Source: Chryseobacterium sp. G0201 (GTDB lineage: Bacteria; Bacteroidota; Bacteroidia; Flavobacteriales; Weeksellaceae). From it: DNA of 64,000 bases. Position numbers and translations under genes: made by a program. Below the pieces are notes generated by a model. The model ran no database searches and was not told where the DNA came from. It saw only the letters and a program-made list of their open reading frames with translations. The stretch covers positions 4,340,001 to 4,404,000 of the forward strand of contig NZ_CP033917.1 of the NCBI RefSeq assembly GCF_003815655.1, read 5' to 3'. The first letter of the stretch is position 1, and every line of letters starts with the position of its first letter. Below are positions 51,390 through 59,534 of this stretch, piece after piece.

Positions 51390-52514
51390 ATGATGAAGTT
51401 TGAACTTTATACTGAAGAAAGTGACGATAGACCTATTTACATCACAGGAAATTTCAATAAATGGAATCCTAAAGATTACAACTATCAGCTTAAACAACTC
51501 GATCCACACAGGTATTTCATCGAAATTGATGATCAGATTCTGCCTTCCGTAGTTGAATACAAATTCACAAAAGGCGGATGGGAAAACGTAGAACTCGACA
51601 AATACGGAAACATTACTCCCAACCGAAAAATCGATAAATCAATAGGGAAAACTTCCGATATTATTGAAAAATGGAGACTGAATTGGGGACCATTCAAAAA
51701 AGAGTTTTTCCCGATTGTAGAAATTATTTCGGAGAAATTTTATATTCCGCAACTTGAGCGTTATCGTAAAGTTTGGGCTTTGCTGCCTTATGATTATTAT
51801 ACTTCTGAGAAAAGTTACCCTGTTTTATACCTTCAGGACGCTCAAAATCTTTTCAATGAAGGAAGCGGATACGGAAACTGGGAAATTGATAAGAAACTCT
51901 CAATTCTTGCAGAATACGGTCGTGGAGATGTTATTGTGATCGCCATAGAACACGGAAGTGAAGAAAGAATTAAAGAATATATTTTCGATAATGATAATGT
52001 AGCTAATGGTTCTGAGGGGAAAAAGTACATCCGTTTTATCGCGGATACGTTAAAACCTTACGTTGACGAAAATTACCGTACCAAAAAGGACAGAAACAAT
52101 ACTGGAATCGGAGGAAGCTCACTTGGAGCTTTAATCAGTATTTACAGTGGTTTCTTTTATCCTGAAGTCTATTCTAAGTTATTGATTTTCTCCCCATCCC
52201 TTTGGGTTGAGCCCAATAATAATTTCCCGATGATGAATTTCAGGACACCTTTTAAAACAAAAATTTATTTATATGGTGGCGCTCAGGAAGGATCAAAAAT
52301 GGTAAAAAGAATCCATGTTTTTGAAGAATATTTAAAAAGATGGGAGAAAAAAAATCTGTTTGATTTTGAATTCAGAACTAATATAAATCCAGAAGGTACT
52401 CACAACGAATTTTACTGGTCGCAGGAATTCCCAAGAGCTATCGAATGGCTATTCTACGACAACAGGGAAAATCCTGTAGAAGTAAAGCCTCAACAAAAAA
52501 GCATTAAAAATTAA
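51390..52514 (+). CDS. CBM48-like domain fused to an esterase (alpha/beta hydrolase)
   Basis: This 374-residue protein has an N-terminal 'IYITGNFNKWNP' module (about 1-100) closely resembling CBM48/20-type glycan-binding folds. A Fes/EstD-type alpha/beta hydrolase domain follows, with the nucleophile S244 in 'GGSSLGALIS' and a likely catalytic H338 in 'NPEGTHNEF'. The nucleophile elbow is intact. It is the first gene of a tight plus-strand run; the M17 peptidase follows after 5 bases. The CBM48-like part resembles that of the divergent glgB. A role in hydrolysing an ester or a peptide-like product of the cluster is an inference. Confidence 0.75.
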   Translation: MMKFELYTEESDDRPIYITGNFNKWNPKDYNYQLKQLDPHRYFIEIDDQILPSVVEYKFTKGGWENVELDKYGNITPNRKIDKSIGKTSDIIEKWRLNWGPFKKEFFPIVEIISEKFYIPQLERYRKVWALLPYDYYTSEKSYPVLYLQDAQNLFNEGSGYGNWEIDKKLSILAEYGRGDVIVIAIEHGSEERIKEYIFDNDNVANGSEGKKYIRFIADTLKPYVDENYRTKKDRNNTGIGGSSLGALISIYSGFFYPEVYSKLLIFSPSLWVEPNNNFPMMNFRTPFKTKIYLYGGAQEGSKMVKRIHVFEEYLKRWEKKNLFDFEFRTNINPEGTHNEFYWSQEFPRAIEWLFYDNRENPVEVKPQQKSIKN

Positions 52515-52519
52515 AATTT

Positions 52520-53935
52520 ATGAAACTAATTAATAAAAAAAACAGAACATATACTCAGGTTTTCCAATTATTCACAGAAGAAGAATGGGCGAAAATTGGG
52601 AAAAATTTCAATAAAAATATTTCATCTTTTTTCACAGGAAAGAAGAACAAAATCTTTGTAAACGCCCACGAAGAAGGCATTACTTACTTTATCGGTCTTG
52701 GAAAATCAAGTCTTCAGAATTTTGAAATTCAGCAAGTTGCCAACAAATTTTCTCAAACTCAAAAAAAGAATCTTCAGGCAGTTCCTACATTAGTTTTGGC
52801 TGATTTTCTTAATGAAAAACAATTTGAAGAATTTGCAAAAGGTTTGTTAATAGGAACTTACAACTACCCTTTCGAAAAAAATCATCCTTTCTGGAATGCT
52901 AAGTTTGAAATTCATTTTGAAAATGTAAGTCAGAAAAAATTAGATTCAATTAGTGCAAGGGCCGAAGCTTTATGTAACGGACAAATTGCCTGTCAGGATT
53001 GGTTGAACAAACCTGCCAATCTTAAAAATCCCGATATTTTTAATGCATACCTTAAAAATTTAGCAAAGAAACATGAGTTAAAATACACAGTTTTCAATAG
53101 AAAAAAATGTGAAGAACTTGGTTTAGGGGCTTATCTTTCTGTAAATCAAGGAAGTGCTTACGATGCTGCTTTTACAATTTTAGAGTATAAAACAACAGCC
53201 AAAAATGCTAAAACCATTGGCTTGGTAGGCAAATGTGTATTATTTGACACAGGAGGAATTTCTCTGAAAAATCCTGACAATATGCACTATATGAAATCTG
53301 ATATGGGCGGCGCGACGGCGGTTTTAGGAACTCTAATTTATGCTGCAGAAATGGAACTTCCTGTAAATATTGTTGCCATTTTACCGATTACAGACAATGC
53401 AATTTCCCAAAATGCATTCTTACCAAGTGATGTAATTACAGCTTATAACGGAAAGACAATCGAAGTTCTGAATACCGATGCAGAAGGAAGAATGATCCTC
53501 GCAGACGGGCTTTCTTACATGGCCAAAAACTACAAAACCGACCTCATGATCGACCTTGCAACATTAACTGGAAGTTCGGTAAGAATGTTTGGTGATACTT
53601 GTGGAGCGATGTTTTCAAATAATGAAGAATTAAAAAATCTTTTGATAAAAACAGGCGATAAAACTAATCAAAGACTATGGAATCTGCCTTTATGGGATAT
53701 CTGGAAAGACGATATACAGTCTGATGTAGCAGATATGAAGAACATTTCTATGAAGCCTATTGGAGACTGCATTATTGCAGCTAAATTTTTGGAACAATTC
53801 ATCGAAAATCATCCAAAATGGGCACATTTAGATATTGCCGGAGTAGCTTTTGGAAGCGTTGGATATGCCAAAGAAAAGGCTGCAACAGGCTTTGGAGTGC
53901 AATTATTAGCTGATTTAATCGAAAATTATCACTAA
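52520..53935 (+). CDS. M17 leucyl aminopeptidase family protein
   Basis: This 471-residue protein has a helical N-terminal domain to about 150 and an M17 catalytic domain with 'VGKCVLFDTGGISLKNPDNM' and 'HYMKSDMGGATAVLG'. The signature 'NTDAEGRMILADGL' lies near 316-330. The key metal ligands (Lys, Asp, Asp, Asp, Glu) are visible. M17 peptidases remove N-terminal residues or split dipeptides in the cytoplasm. It follows the esterase gene after 5 bases and precedes the ATP-grasp genes. It could recycle dipeptides released from the product of the downstream ligases. Confidence 0.88.
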   Translation: MKLINKKNRTYTQVFQLFTEEEWAKIGKNFNKNISSFFTGKKNKIFVNAHEEGITYFIGLGKSSLQNFEIQQVANKFSQTQKKNLQAVPTLVLADFLNEKQFEEFAKGLLIGTYNYPFEKNHPFWNAKFEIHFENVSQKKLDSISARAEALCNGQIACQDWLNKPANLKNPDIFNAYLKNLAKKHELKYTVFNRKKCEELGLGAYLSVNQGSAYDAAFTILEYKTTAKNAKTIGLVGKCVLFDTGGISLKNPDNMHYMKSDMGGATAVLGTLIYAAEMELPVNIVAILPITDNAISQNAFLPSDVITAYNGKTIEVLNTDAEGRMILADGLSYMAKNYKTDLMIDLATLTGSSVRMFGDTCGAMFSNNEELKNLLIKTGDKTNQRLWNLPLWDIWKDDIQSDVADMKNISMKPIGDCIIAAKFLEQFIENHPKWAHLDIAGVAFGSVGYAKEKAATGFGVQLLADLIENYH

Positions 53936-54076
53936 AAATTAGTTTATTACAAAAATTCTCTGTATAATTGATATAAGAATTTTCAAATACATACTGATAG
54001 ATGGTTTTTAACATTAATTAATCAATAAAAAATCGCTTTCTTTTTTGAATATTCATCAAAATTAAAAAAACATTAT

Positions 54077-55288
54077 ATGGAGGAGAAAACAATAGTATGT
54101 ATTTCGTGCTATTACAAGGGCTATGATTTCATGGAAGAAATGAAGAAGCTCGGTAATAAAATAATCTTAGTGACATCCGAAAATCTTAAGGAAAAAAACT
54201 GGCCGTGGGAAGCCATTGACGAGGTATTTTACATGCCCGAATTGAAACCTTCTGTCTGGAATCTAGATCATCTTATTCAGGGATTTTCACATTTGATGAA
54301 AACCAGAAAAGTAGACGCAGTGATCGCTTTGGACGACTATGATGTAGAAAAAGCAGCGCTTATCAGGGAGACTTTCCGTATTCCGGGAATGGGGCAGACC
54401 ACTCATCGCTATTTCAGAGATAAATTGGCGATGAGACAAAAGGCAAAAGATTCAGGAATCAATGTGCCGGAGTTTACTGCAGTTTTTAATAATGATGAGG
54501 TTAATCGTTTCGTTGACAAAATTCCGGGACCTTGGGTTTTGAAACCACGATCGGAAGCTTCCGCATCAGGAATTAAAAAAATTACAAATAGAGAACAACT
54601 TTGGGAAGCTTTAAACGAGCTTGGAGAAGAACGTCATTTATTTTTATTAGAAAGTTTTAAACCCGGAGATGTTTATCACGTTGACAGTTTAACATTTAAT
54701 AAAGAAATAGTATTCACTTCCGCTTCAAAATATCTTGCTCCGCCAATGGAAGTTTCTCATGAAGGTGGTGTTTTCAGAACAAAAACATTAGGAAGATATT
54801 CTGATGAATTTAAAGCTTTGGATGACGTTAATGCAAAAGTTCTTTCGAGTTTTGGATTGATTTATGGTGCCACTCACACAGAATTTATCCGAAGTAAAGA
54901 TGATGGAAAATACTATTTTCTTGAGACTTCGTCAAGAGTTGGAGGTGCGCATATTCCTGATCTAGTTGAAGCTTCAAGCAATATCAATATCTGGAGAGAA
55001 TGGGCAAAAATTGAAGACGCTCTTCTGAAAGGTAAAAAATATGAGGTTTCTAAACCTACAGGATATTATTCAGGATTAATTGTTGCTTTAATTAAAGATA
55101 AAGAACCTGATTACAATCAATTTGAATGTGAAGAAGTTGTAAAATTCTTACCAATAGATTACCATGTTGGCATTGTTTATAAATCAAACGATTCTACCAT
55201 TGTACAGGAAAGGTTGGATCATGCCGCGAAAAAAATCCATGCCGAATTACTGAATATCCTTCCTCCAAAAAGTAAACCAAGCTCATAA
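54077..55288 (+). CDS. ATP-grasp domain ligase (BacD/carbamoyl phosphate synthase-like)
   Basis: This 403-residue protein has ATP-grasp features K156 ('GPWVLKPRSEASASGI'), 'HLFLLESFKPGDVYHVDS', and the Mg-binding E269/E283 ('ATHTEF', 'FLETSSRVGGAHI'). The N-terminal 110 residues form a pre-ATP-grasp domain ('VDAVIALDDYDVEKAALI'). It should ligate an amino acid or other carboxylate to an amine using ATP. Substrates cannot be predicted. It is preceded by 141 bases with no gene and followed after 8 bases by a 92-residue orphan. Confidence 0.82.
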   Translation: MEEKTIVCISCYYKGYDFMEEMKKLGNKIILVTSENLKEKNWPWEAIDEVFYMPELKPSVWNLDHLIQGFSHLMKTRKVDAVIALDDYDVEKAALIRETFRIPGMGQTTHRYFRDKLAMRQKAKDSGINVPEFTAVFNNDEVNRFVDKIPGPWVLKPRSEASASGIKKITNREQLWEALNELGEERHLFLLESFKPGDVYHVDSLTFNKEIVFTSASKYLAPPMEVSHEGGVFRTKTLGRYSDEFKALDDVNAKVLSSFGLIYGATHTEFIRSKDDGKYYFLETSSRVGGAHIPDLVEASSNINIWREWAKIEDALLKGKKYEVSKPTGYYSGLIVALIKDKEPDYNQFECEEVVKFLPIDYHVGIVYKSNDSTIVQERLDHAAKKIHAELLNILPPKSKPSS

Positions 55289-55296
55289 AATCATTT

Positions 55297-55575
55297 ATGA
55301 ATAAAGATATTAATATTCAAGAAGTTATTGATCTCATAAAAATAAACATTCCGGAAAAATCAAGTTTAAAAAACACTTTAGAAAATGCCAAAAACGGAAA
55401 TTGGGAAAGTAAGGCATATTACAGATTCGTAGATTCAAAAAATGCTAATAAACCCGATGCAGAATGGCAGTTTAAAGAAAATATTGTTTTTGATCATCCC
55501 AAATTAGGAACAATCGTTCTTGATATTCTAAAAGATGAACGACTTGGCGGAATTGAATTTGTGAAATTCATATAA
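55297..55575 (+). CDS. Small 92-residue protein of unknown function
   Basis: Coding frame MNKDINIQEVIDLIKINIPEK... ends in a hydrophobic-aromatic 'GGIEFVKFI'. No signal peptide or domain is recognised; the chain is polar with Lys, Asn and Asp, and has a mixed alpha-beta look. It is 8 bases after the ATP-grasp gene and 48 bases before the esterase gene, on the same strand. It is probably a real part of the operon, since the start follows the previous stop so closely and the frame is fully open. It could be a subunit or adaptor of a ligase. Confidence 0.65.
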   Translation: MNKDINIQEVIDLIKINIPEKSSLKNTLENAKNGNWESKAYYRFVDSKNANKPDAEWQFKENIVFDHPKLGTIVLDILKDERLGGIEFVKFI

Positions 55576-55623
55576 TTACAGATATTAATTAAATAAAATA
55601 TTAAAACCCAAATAAGAAAAAGA

Positions 55624-56337
55624 ATGCCGCAGATAGAACATACTGATTACTATTCAAATATATTAGGAACAAGCCTTAAAGTAGAGGTTACCGGACATTA
55701 TGGTCATCCCATCATCATGTTTCCGACTTCGCAGGGACAATATACTCAAAACCACGATTTTCATCTTAATGGAAGCATCAACTGGTTTATTGAACAGGGA
55801 AAAGTAAAACTTTACAATATCCAGACCATCGATGGCTGGAGTTTCTATGACGAAAAAATATCTCCACAACAAAGGATTAAAAATTATGAATTGTATGTAC
55901 AGTTTCTGATTCAGGAATTTGTGCCCTACATCCAAAAACTTCATAATACGCATCGCGTAGCGGTTGCAGGAGCGAGTTTTGGGGGCTATCATGCTGCCAA
56001 TTTTGCTTTCAGATTTCCTGATGTCGTTTCACATTTATTCTGCCTTTCAGGAGCGTTCAGTATCCGAAATTTTATGGACGGATATTCTGATGAATTGGTA
56101 TATTTCAATTGTCCGAGAGAGTTCGTTAAAAATGATGAAGCCTGGAAATACAAACACATGCACATTGTTTTAAGCACTTCAGATCAGGACATTTGTAAGG
56201 ACAAAAACTTAGAAATGGCTGATATTTTAACCTCAAAAGGAATTGATTTCTGGTACGACGAGAGAAAATGGATCAACCATGACTGGCCGCTTTGGCGATT
56301 GGTTTTTCCAACGTTTATAGGATCGTTTTTCTCTTAA
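55624..56337 (+). CDS. Alpha/beta hydrolase (esterase) in the amidoligase cluster
   Basis: This 237-residue protein has the nucleophile S118 in 'VAGASFGGYHAANFAFRFPD', a likely acid around D187/D189 and H219 ('NHDWPLW') near the C-terminus. No signal peptide. The domain is of the esterase (Fes/EstD-like) type and is shorter than the first esterase of the cluster, without the CBM48-like module. It lies between the orphan and the second ATP-grasp gene. It could release or trim an ester or amide intermediate; that is inference. Confidence 0.8.
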   Translation: MPQIEHTDYYSNILGTSLKVEVTGHYGHPIIMFPTSQGQYTQNHDFHLNGSINWFIEQGKVKLYNIQTIDGWSFYDEKISPQQRIKNYELYVQFLIQEFVPYIQKLHNTHRVAVAGASFGGYHAANFAFRFPDVVSHLFCLSGAFSIRNFMDGYSDELVYFNCPREFVKNDEAWKYKHMHIVLSTSDQDICKDKNLEMADILTSKGIDFWYDERKWINHDWPLWRLVFPTFIGSFFS

Positions 56338-56388
56338 ATTTTAAAGTACAATCTAATATTAATATACAACATTAAAAAAACAACAATT

Positions 56389-57342
56389 ATGGTAAAAAAA
56401 GTTGGAATTCTATTCGGGATGGAAGATACATTTCCTTGGGCATTCATTGACAAGGTAAATGAATTAGGAGGCGGAGAAATCATTGCTGAACCTGTAACCA
56501 TTGACAAATTGGAGCAAGGTGCAGATTATGGCTATGCAGTGATCATCGACAGAATTTCGCAGGACGTTCCCTTCTACAGAGCTTATCTTAAAAATGCAGC
56601 ATTGAACGGAACTTACGTTATCAACAACCCTTTTTGGTGGAGTGCAGACGAGAAGTTTTTCAATAATGCATTGATGTCTAAGCTGGGAATCCCTCTTCCG
56701 AAAACAGTGTTGCTTCCTTCGCATGAAAGACCTACAGATACTTCAGAAACATCTTTCAGAAACCTGAAATTCCCTCACGATTGGGAATATATTTTCGAAT
56801 ACGTTGGTTTCCCTGCTTACATGAAACCTCATGACGGCGGCGGTTGGAAAAGCGTTTACAGAGTAGAAAATCCGGAAGATCTTTGGAATAAGCTGAGCGA
56901 AACTGAACAATTGGTCATGATGGTTCAGGAAGAGATCGTTTTTGAAGATTATTACAGAGTCTATTGTCTTGGACAAAAATATGTTCACATTATGCCTTAC
57001 GAGCCGAGAAATGCGCATCATTTAAGATATGCAACTACGCATCAGACAGAAGGTGAAGAACTAAAAAAACTATTAAAAACAATTCACGATTATACCATTA
57101 AAATGAATCAGGCTTTAGGTTATGATTTCAATACGGTAGAATTTGCTATCAGAGACGGAATTCCTTACGCAATCGACTTCTGTAACCCGGCTCCGGATGC
57201 AGACAGAAACTCTGTAGGTGAAGAAAACTTCGCATGGATCGTTGAACATTCTGCTAAATTAGCAATTGAAAAAGCAAAAGAATATGTTCCCGGAAAACCA
57301 AACATTTCTTGGGGAACTTTCGTAAAAGATTCAGTAAAATAA
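56389..57342 (+). CDS. ATP-grasp ligase (RimK/D-Ala-D-Ala ligase-like)
   Basis: This 317-residue protein has a pre-ATP-grasp domain starting 'KKVGILFGMEDTFPWAFIDKVN'. The ATP-binding K146 is in 'YMKPHDGGGWKSVYRV', 'VMMVQEEIVFEDYYRVYC' follows, and the Mg-binding region is 'NTVEFAIRDGIPYAIDFCNPAP'. It shows the RimK-like compact pattern. It should join a carboxylate to an amine with ATP hydrolysis. It sits between the second esterase (51 bases) and the carboxylate-amine ligase (29 bases), consistent with one pathway. Confidence 0.85.
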   Translation: MVKKVGILFGMEDTFPWAFIDKVNELGGGEIIAEPVTIDKLEQGADYGYAVIIDRISQDVPFYRAYLKNAALNGTYVINNPFWWSADEKFFNNALMSKLGIPLPKTVLLPSHERPTDTSETSFRNLKFPHDWEYIFEYVGFPAYMKPHDGGGWKSVYRVENPEDLWNKLSETEQLVMMVQEEIVFEDYYRVYCLGQKYVHIMPYEPRNAHHLRYATTHQTEGEELKKLLKTIHDYTIKMNQALGYDFNTVEFAIRDGIPYAIDFCNPAPDADRNSVGEENFAWIVEHSAKLAIEKAKEYVPGKPNISWGTFVKDSVK

Positions 57343-57371
57343 GACATTAAAATAAAAAACACCGAAAAAAA

Positions 57372-58490
57372 ATGCATCAATTTACTATTGGTATCGAAGA
57401 AGAATATCAAATTATAGATGTTGAGAGCCGCGATTTGGTTTCTCATGTTTCGAAAATTATTGAAGGCGGAAAAGCTGTTTTAAGTGAAAATTTAAAGCAC
57501 GAAATGCACGAATCTATGATTGAAATGGAAACGGGTATCTGCCAGAACATTCAGGAAGCACAAGCTGAGCTTACAAATTTAAGAAGACACCTTATTAATA
57601 CCGCTCACGAACAGGGACTTCGCGTTTCAGGAGGCGGAACACATCCTTTTTCAAACTGGGAGCACAACACCATCACAGATGGCGAACGCTACAACAAAAT
57701 TGTAGATGATATGGGGGATGTTGCCCGCGGAAATCTAATTTTCGGGCTTCACGTTCATATTGGAATTCCAAATCGTGAAGAAGGCGTAAGAATCCAGAAT
57801 GTTATGCGTTATTTCCTTCCTCACGTTTATGCGCTGTCTGTTAATTCTCCATTTTGGATCGGCAGAAATACAGGGTTTAGATCTTACAGACAGGAAATTT
57901 TCGTTAAATTTCCAAGAACAGGAATTCCTAGTTATTTCAACTCATTAGCAGAATTTGACAGCTATGTTGATCTTTTAGTTAAAACGGGAACGATTGATAA
58001 TGCCAAGAAAATCTGGTGGGATTTGCGTGTTCACCCATTCTATCCAACGATTGAATTCAGAATTTGCGACATGCCTTTAAGAATTGAAGAAACGGTTTGT
58101 CTTGCTGCTATTATGCAAAGTTTAGTGGCTAAAATTTACAAATTACATCAGCAGAATTTAAGTTTCAGAAGTTATAGAAGATTATTATTAAATGAAAATA
58201 AATGGAGAGCTTCCAGAGACGGAATACATTCACATTTAATTGATTTTGGTAAAGAAGAATCTGTTCCTTATCCTGATTTATTAAAAGAATTGCTTGAGTT
58301 CATTGATGATGTTGTGGACGAGTTAGGATGCAGAAAAGAAGTTGAATATGCATGGACAATTCTTGAAAACGGAACAGGTGCCGACAGACAGCTTAAAGTC
58401 TATGAAGAAACAGGTGATCTTACTAAAGTTGTTGATTATATGATCTCAGAAACAGAGTACGGAATAACACATGGGCAAACTGTTTCATAA
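57372..58490 (+). CDS. GCS2-family carboxylate-amine ligase (YbdK-like)
   Basis: This 372-residue protein begins 'MHQFTIGIEEEYQIIDVESRDL', the classic opening of glutamate-cysteine ligase type 2 / YbdK proteins. It continues with 'HEMHESMIEMETGICQNI', 'RVSGGGTHPFSNWE' and 'FGLHVHIGIPNREEGVRI'. The family forms an amide or isopeptide bond between a carboxylate (often Glu gamma) and an amine using ATP. The partner amine is not predictable. It sits in the middle of the amidoligase run. Confidence 0.9.
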   Translation: MHQFTIGIEEEYQIIDVESRDLVSHVSKIIEGGKAVLSENLKHEMHESMIEMETGICQNIQEAQAELTNLRRHLINTAHEQGLRVSGGGTHPFSNWEHNTITDGERYNKIVDDMGDVARGNLIFGLHVHIGIPNREEGVRIQNVMRYFLPHVYALSVNSPFWIGRNTGFRSYRQEIFVKFPRTGIPSYFNSLAEFDSYVDLLVKTGTIDNAKKIWWDLRVHPFYPTIEFRICDMPLRIEETVCLAAIMQSLVAKIYKLHQQNLSFRSYRRLLLNENKWRASRDGIHSHLIDFGKEESVPYPDLLKELLEFIDDVVDELGCRKEVEYAWTILENGTGADRQLKVYEETGDLTKVVDYMISETEYGITHGQTVS

Positions 58491-58525
58491 TATTTTTGAT
58501 AACTTTGTAAAAAATATGAAGTAGT

Positions 58526-59359
58526 ATGAAGGATATTAGAATCGCTTTGCTGGACATGAATAACAATCAGGTAAATCAAGGCTTTAAAAATATACGAGAG
58601 ATTTCGGAAGCATTCAAAAAAAATTCTGAAGAAAATGTTATCATCAAAACTTTTGATGTAAGACATAAAAATGAAATTCCAAATATTGAAGATTTTGATA
58701 TTTTCATTTCATCAGGAGGTCCCGGAGATCCTCACAGAGAAGGTCTTGAATGGGAAGATAAATTTGCAGAATTTCTGGATACGGTTTATAATCATAATAA
58801 ATATAATGATTATAAAAAGTATATGTTCCTGATTTGCCATTCATTCCAATTGGCAAGTATTCATTGGGAGTTGGGTAATATCTGCAAAAGAAAATCTTAT
58901 TCTTTCGGAGTAATGCCGATTCATAAAACTGATGAAGGTGAACAGGAATTTTTATTTAAAAATCTTCCGGATCCTTTCTACGCCGTAGATTCTAGAGCGT
59001 TTCAATTTATTGAACCAAATCATGAGCGTTTCAATGAATTAGGAATGAAAATCGTTGCTATTGAGAAATTCCGTCCGCATATCAATCTTGAAAGAGCTGT
59101 TATGGCGATTCGTTTTTCAGAGGAGATCTTCGGAACTCAATTCCATCCGGAAGCTAATCCTGAAGGGATGGTTGAAAATCTGAAAGATGAAAAGAACAAA
59201 GAAGCCATGATCGAGAATTTCGGGATGGAAAAATATCTTGAAACTGTAGACAGAATGGATGATGAAGACAAAATCGTTCTTACGCAGGCTCAGATTCTTC
59301 CAAGGTTTTTGAAATTTGCAAAAAAAAACGTTCTGAAGGGAATTGAAGCAATGGCTTAA
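58526..59359 (+). CDS. Class I glutamine amidotransferase domain protein
   Basis: This 277-residue single-domain protein has an intact triad: nucleophile C104 in 'FLICHSFQLA', H207 and E209 in 'TQFHPEANPEG'. The oxyanion-type loop is 'SSGGPGDPH' near 62-70. It resembles GMP-synthetase-like GATase-1 enzymes, with CHS in place of the common CHG. It would supply ammonia from glutamine, or act as a related hydrolase, for one of the neighbouring ligases. No synthetase domain is fused. It is the last gene before a hairpin terminator. The Cys nucleophile argues against a serine-type cyanophycinase. Confidence 0.85.
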   Translation: MKDIRIALLDMNNNQVNQGFKNIREISEAFKKNSEENVIIKTFDVRHKNEIPNIEDFDIFISSGGPGDPHREGLEWEDKFAEFLDTVYNHNKYNDYKKYMFLICHSFQLASIHWELGNICKRKSYSFGVMPIHKTDEGEQEFLFKNLPDPFYAVDSRAFQFIEPNHERFNELGMKIVAIEKFRPHINLERAVMAIRFSEEIFGTQFHPEANPEGMVENLKDEKNKEAMIENFGMEKYLETVDRMDDEDKIVLTQAQILPRFLKFAKKNVLKGIEAMA

Positions 59360-59373
59360 CAACTCTAAATTAT

Positions 59374-59460
59374 AGATGCTTCGACTCCGCTCAGCATGAC
59401 ATTTCTAATACTAAATGTCATTTTGGTAGCGTTGTCATGCTGAGCGAAGTCGAAGCATCT
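59374..59460. repeat. Inverted-repeat element, copy 2
   Basis: The arms 59374-59401 and 59433-59460 pair over 28 bases with one mismatch. The centre matches the copy at 5508-5593 in reverse orientation, with a few differences. It sits between the GATase gene and the next plus-strand gene, inside the amidoligase run. Confidence 0.8.
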
Positions 59461-59486
59461 CAAAAATTAAACAAAAATCAAAACAG

Positions 59487-59513
59487 AAATCGAGCAATAT
59501 TGCTCGATTTTTT
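59487..59513 (+). terminator. Terminator at the end of the first amidoligase transcript
   Basis: A perfect 10-bp stem AAATCGAGCA / TGCTCGATTT with loop ATAT is followed by T. It lies between the GATase gene and the ATP-grasp-like gene at 59535, suggesting that the run is split into two transcripts or attenuated here. Confidence 0.75.
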
Positions 59514-59534
59514 AAAATCACAAAGAAAAAGAAT

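Noticed and set aside
58526..59359. GATase gene considered as the missing cyanophycinase.
   Set aside because: It has a Cys nucleophile with a class I amidotransferase triad and a GMP-synthetase-like loop. Cyanophycinase is a serine peptidase of the S51 type.
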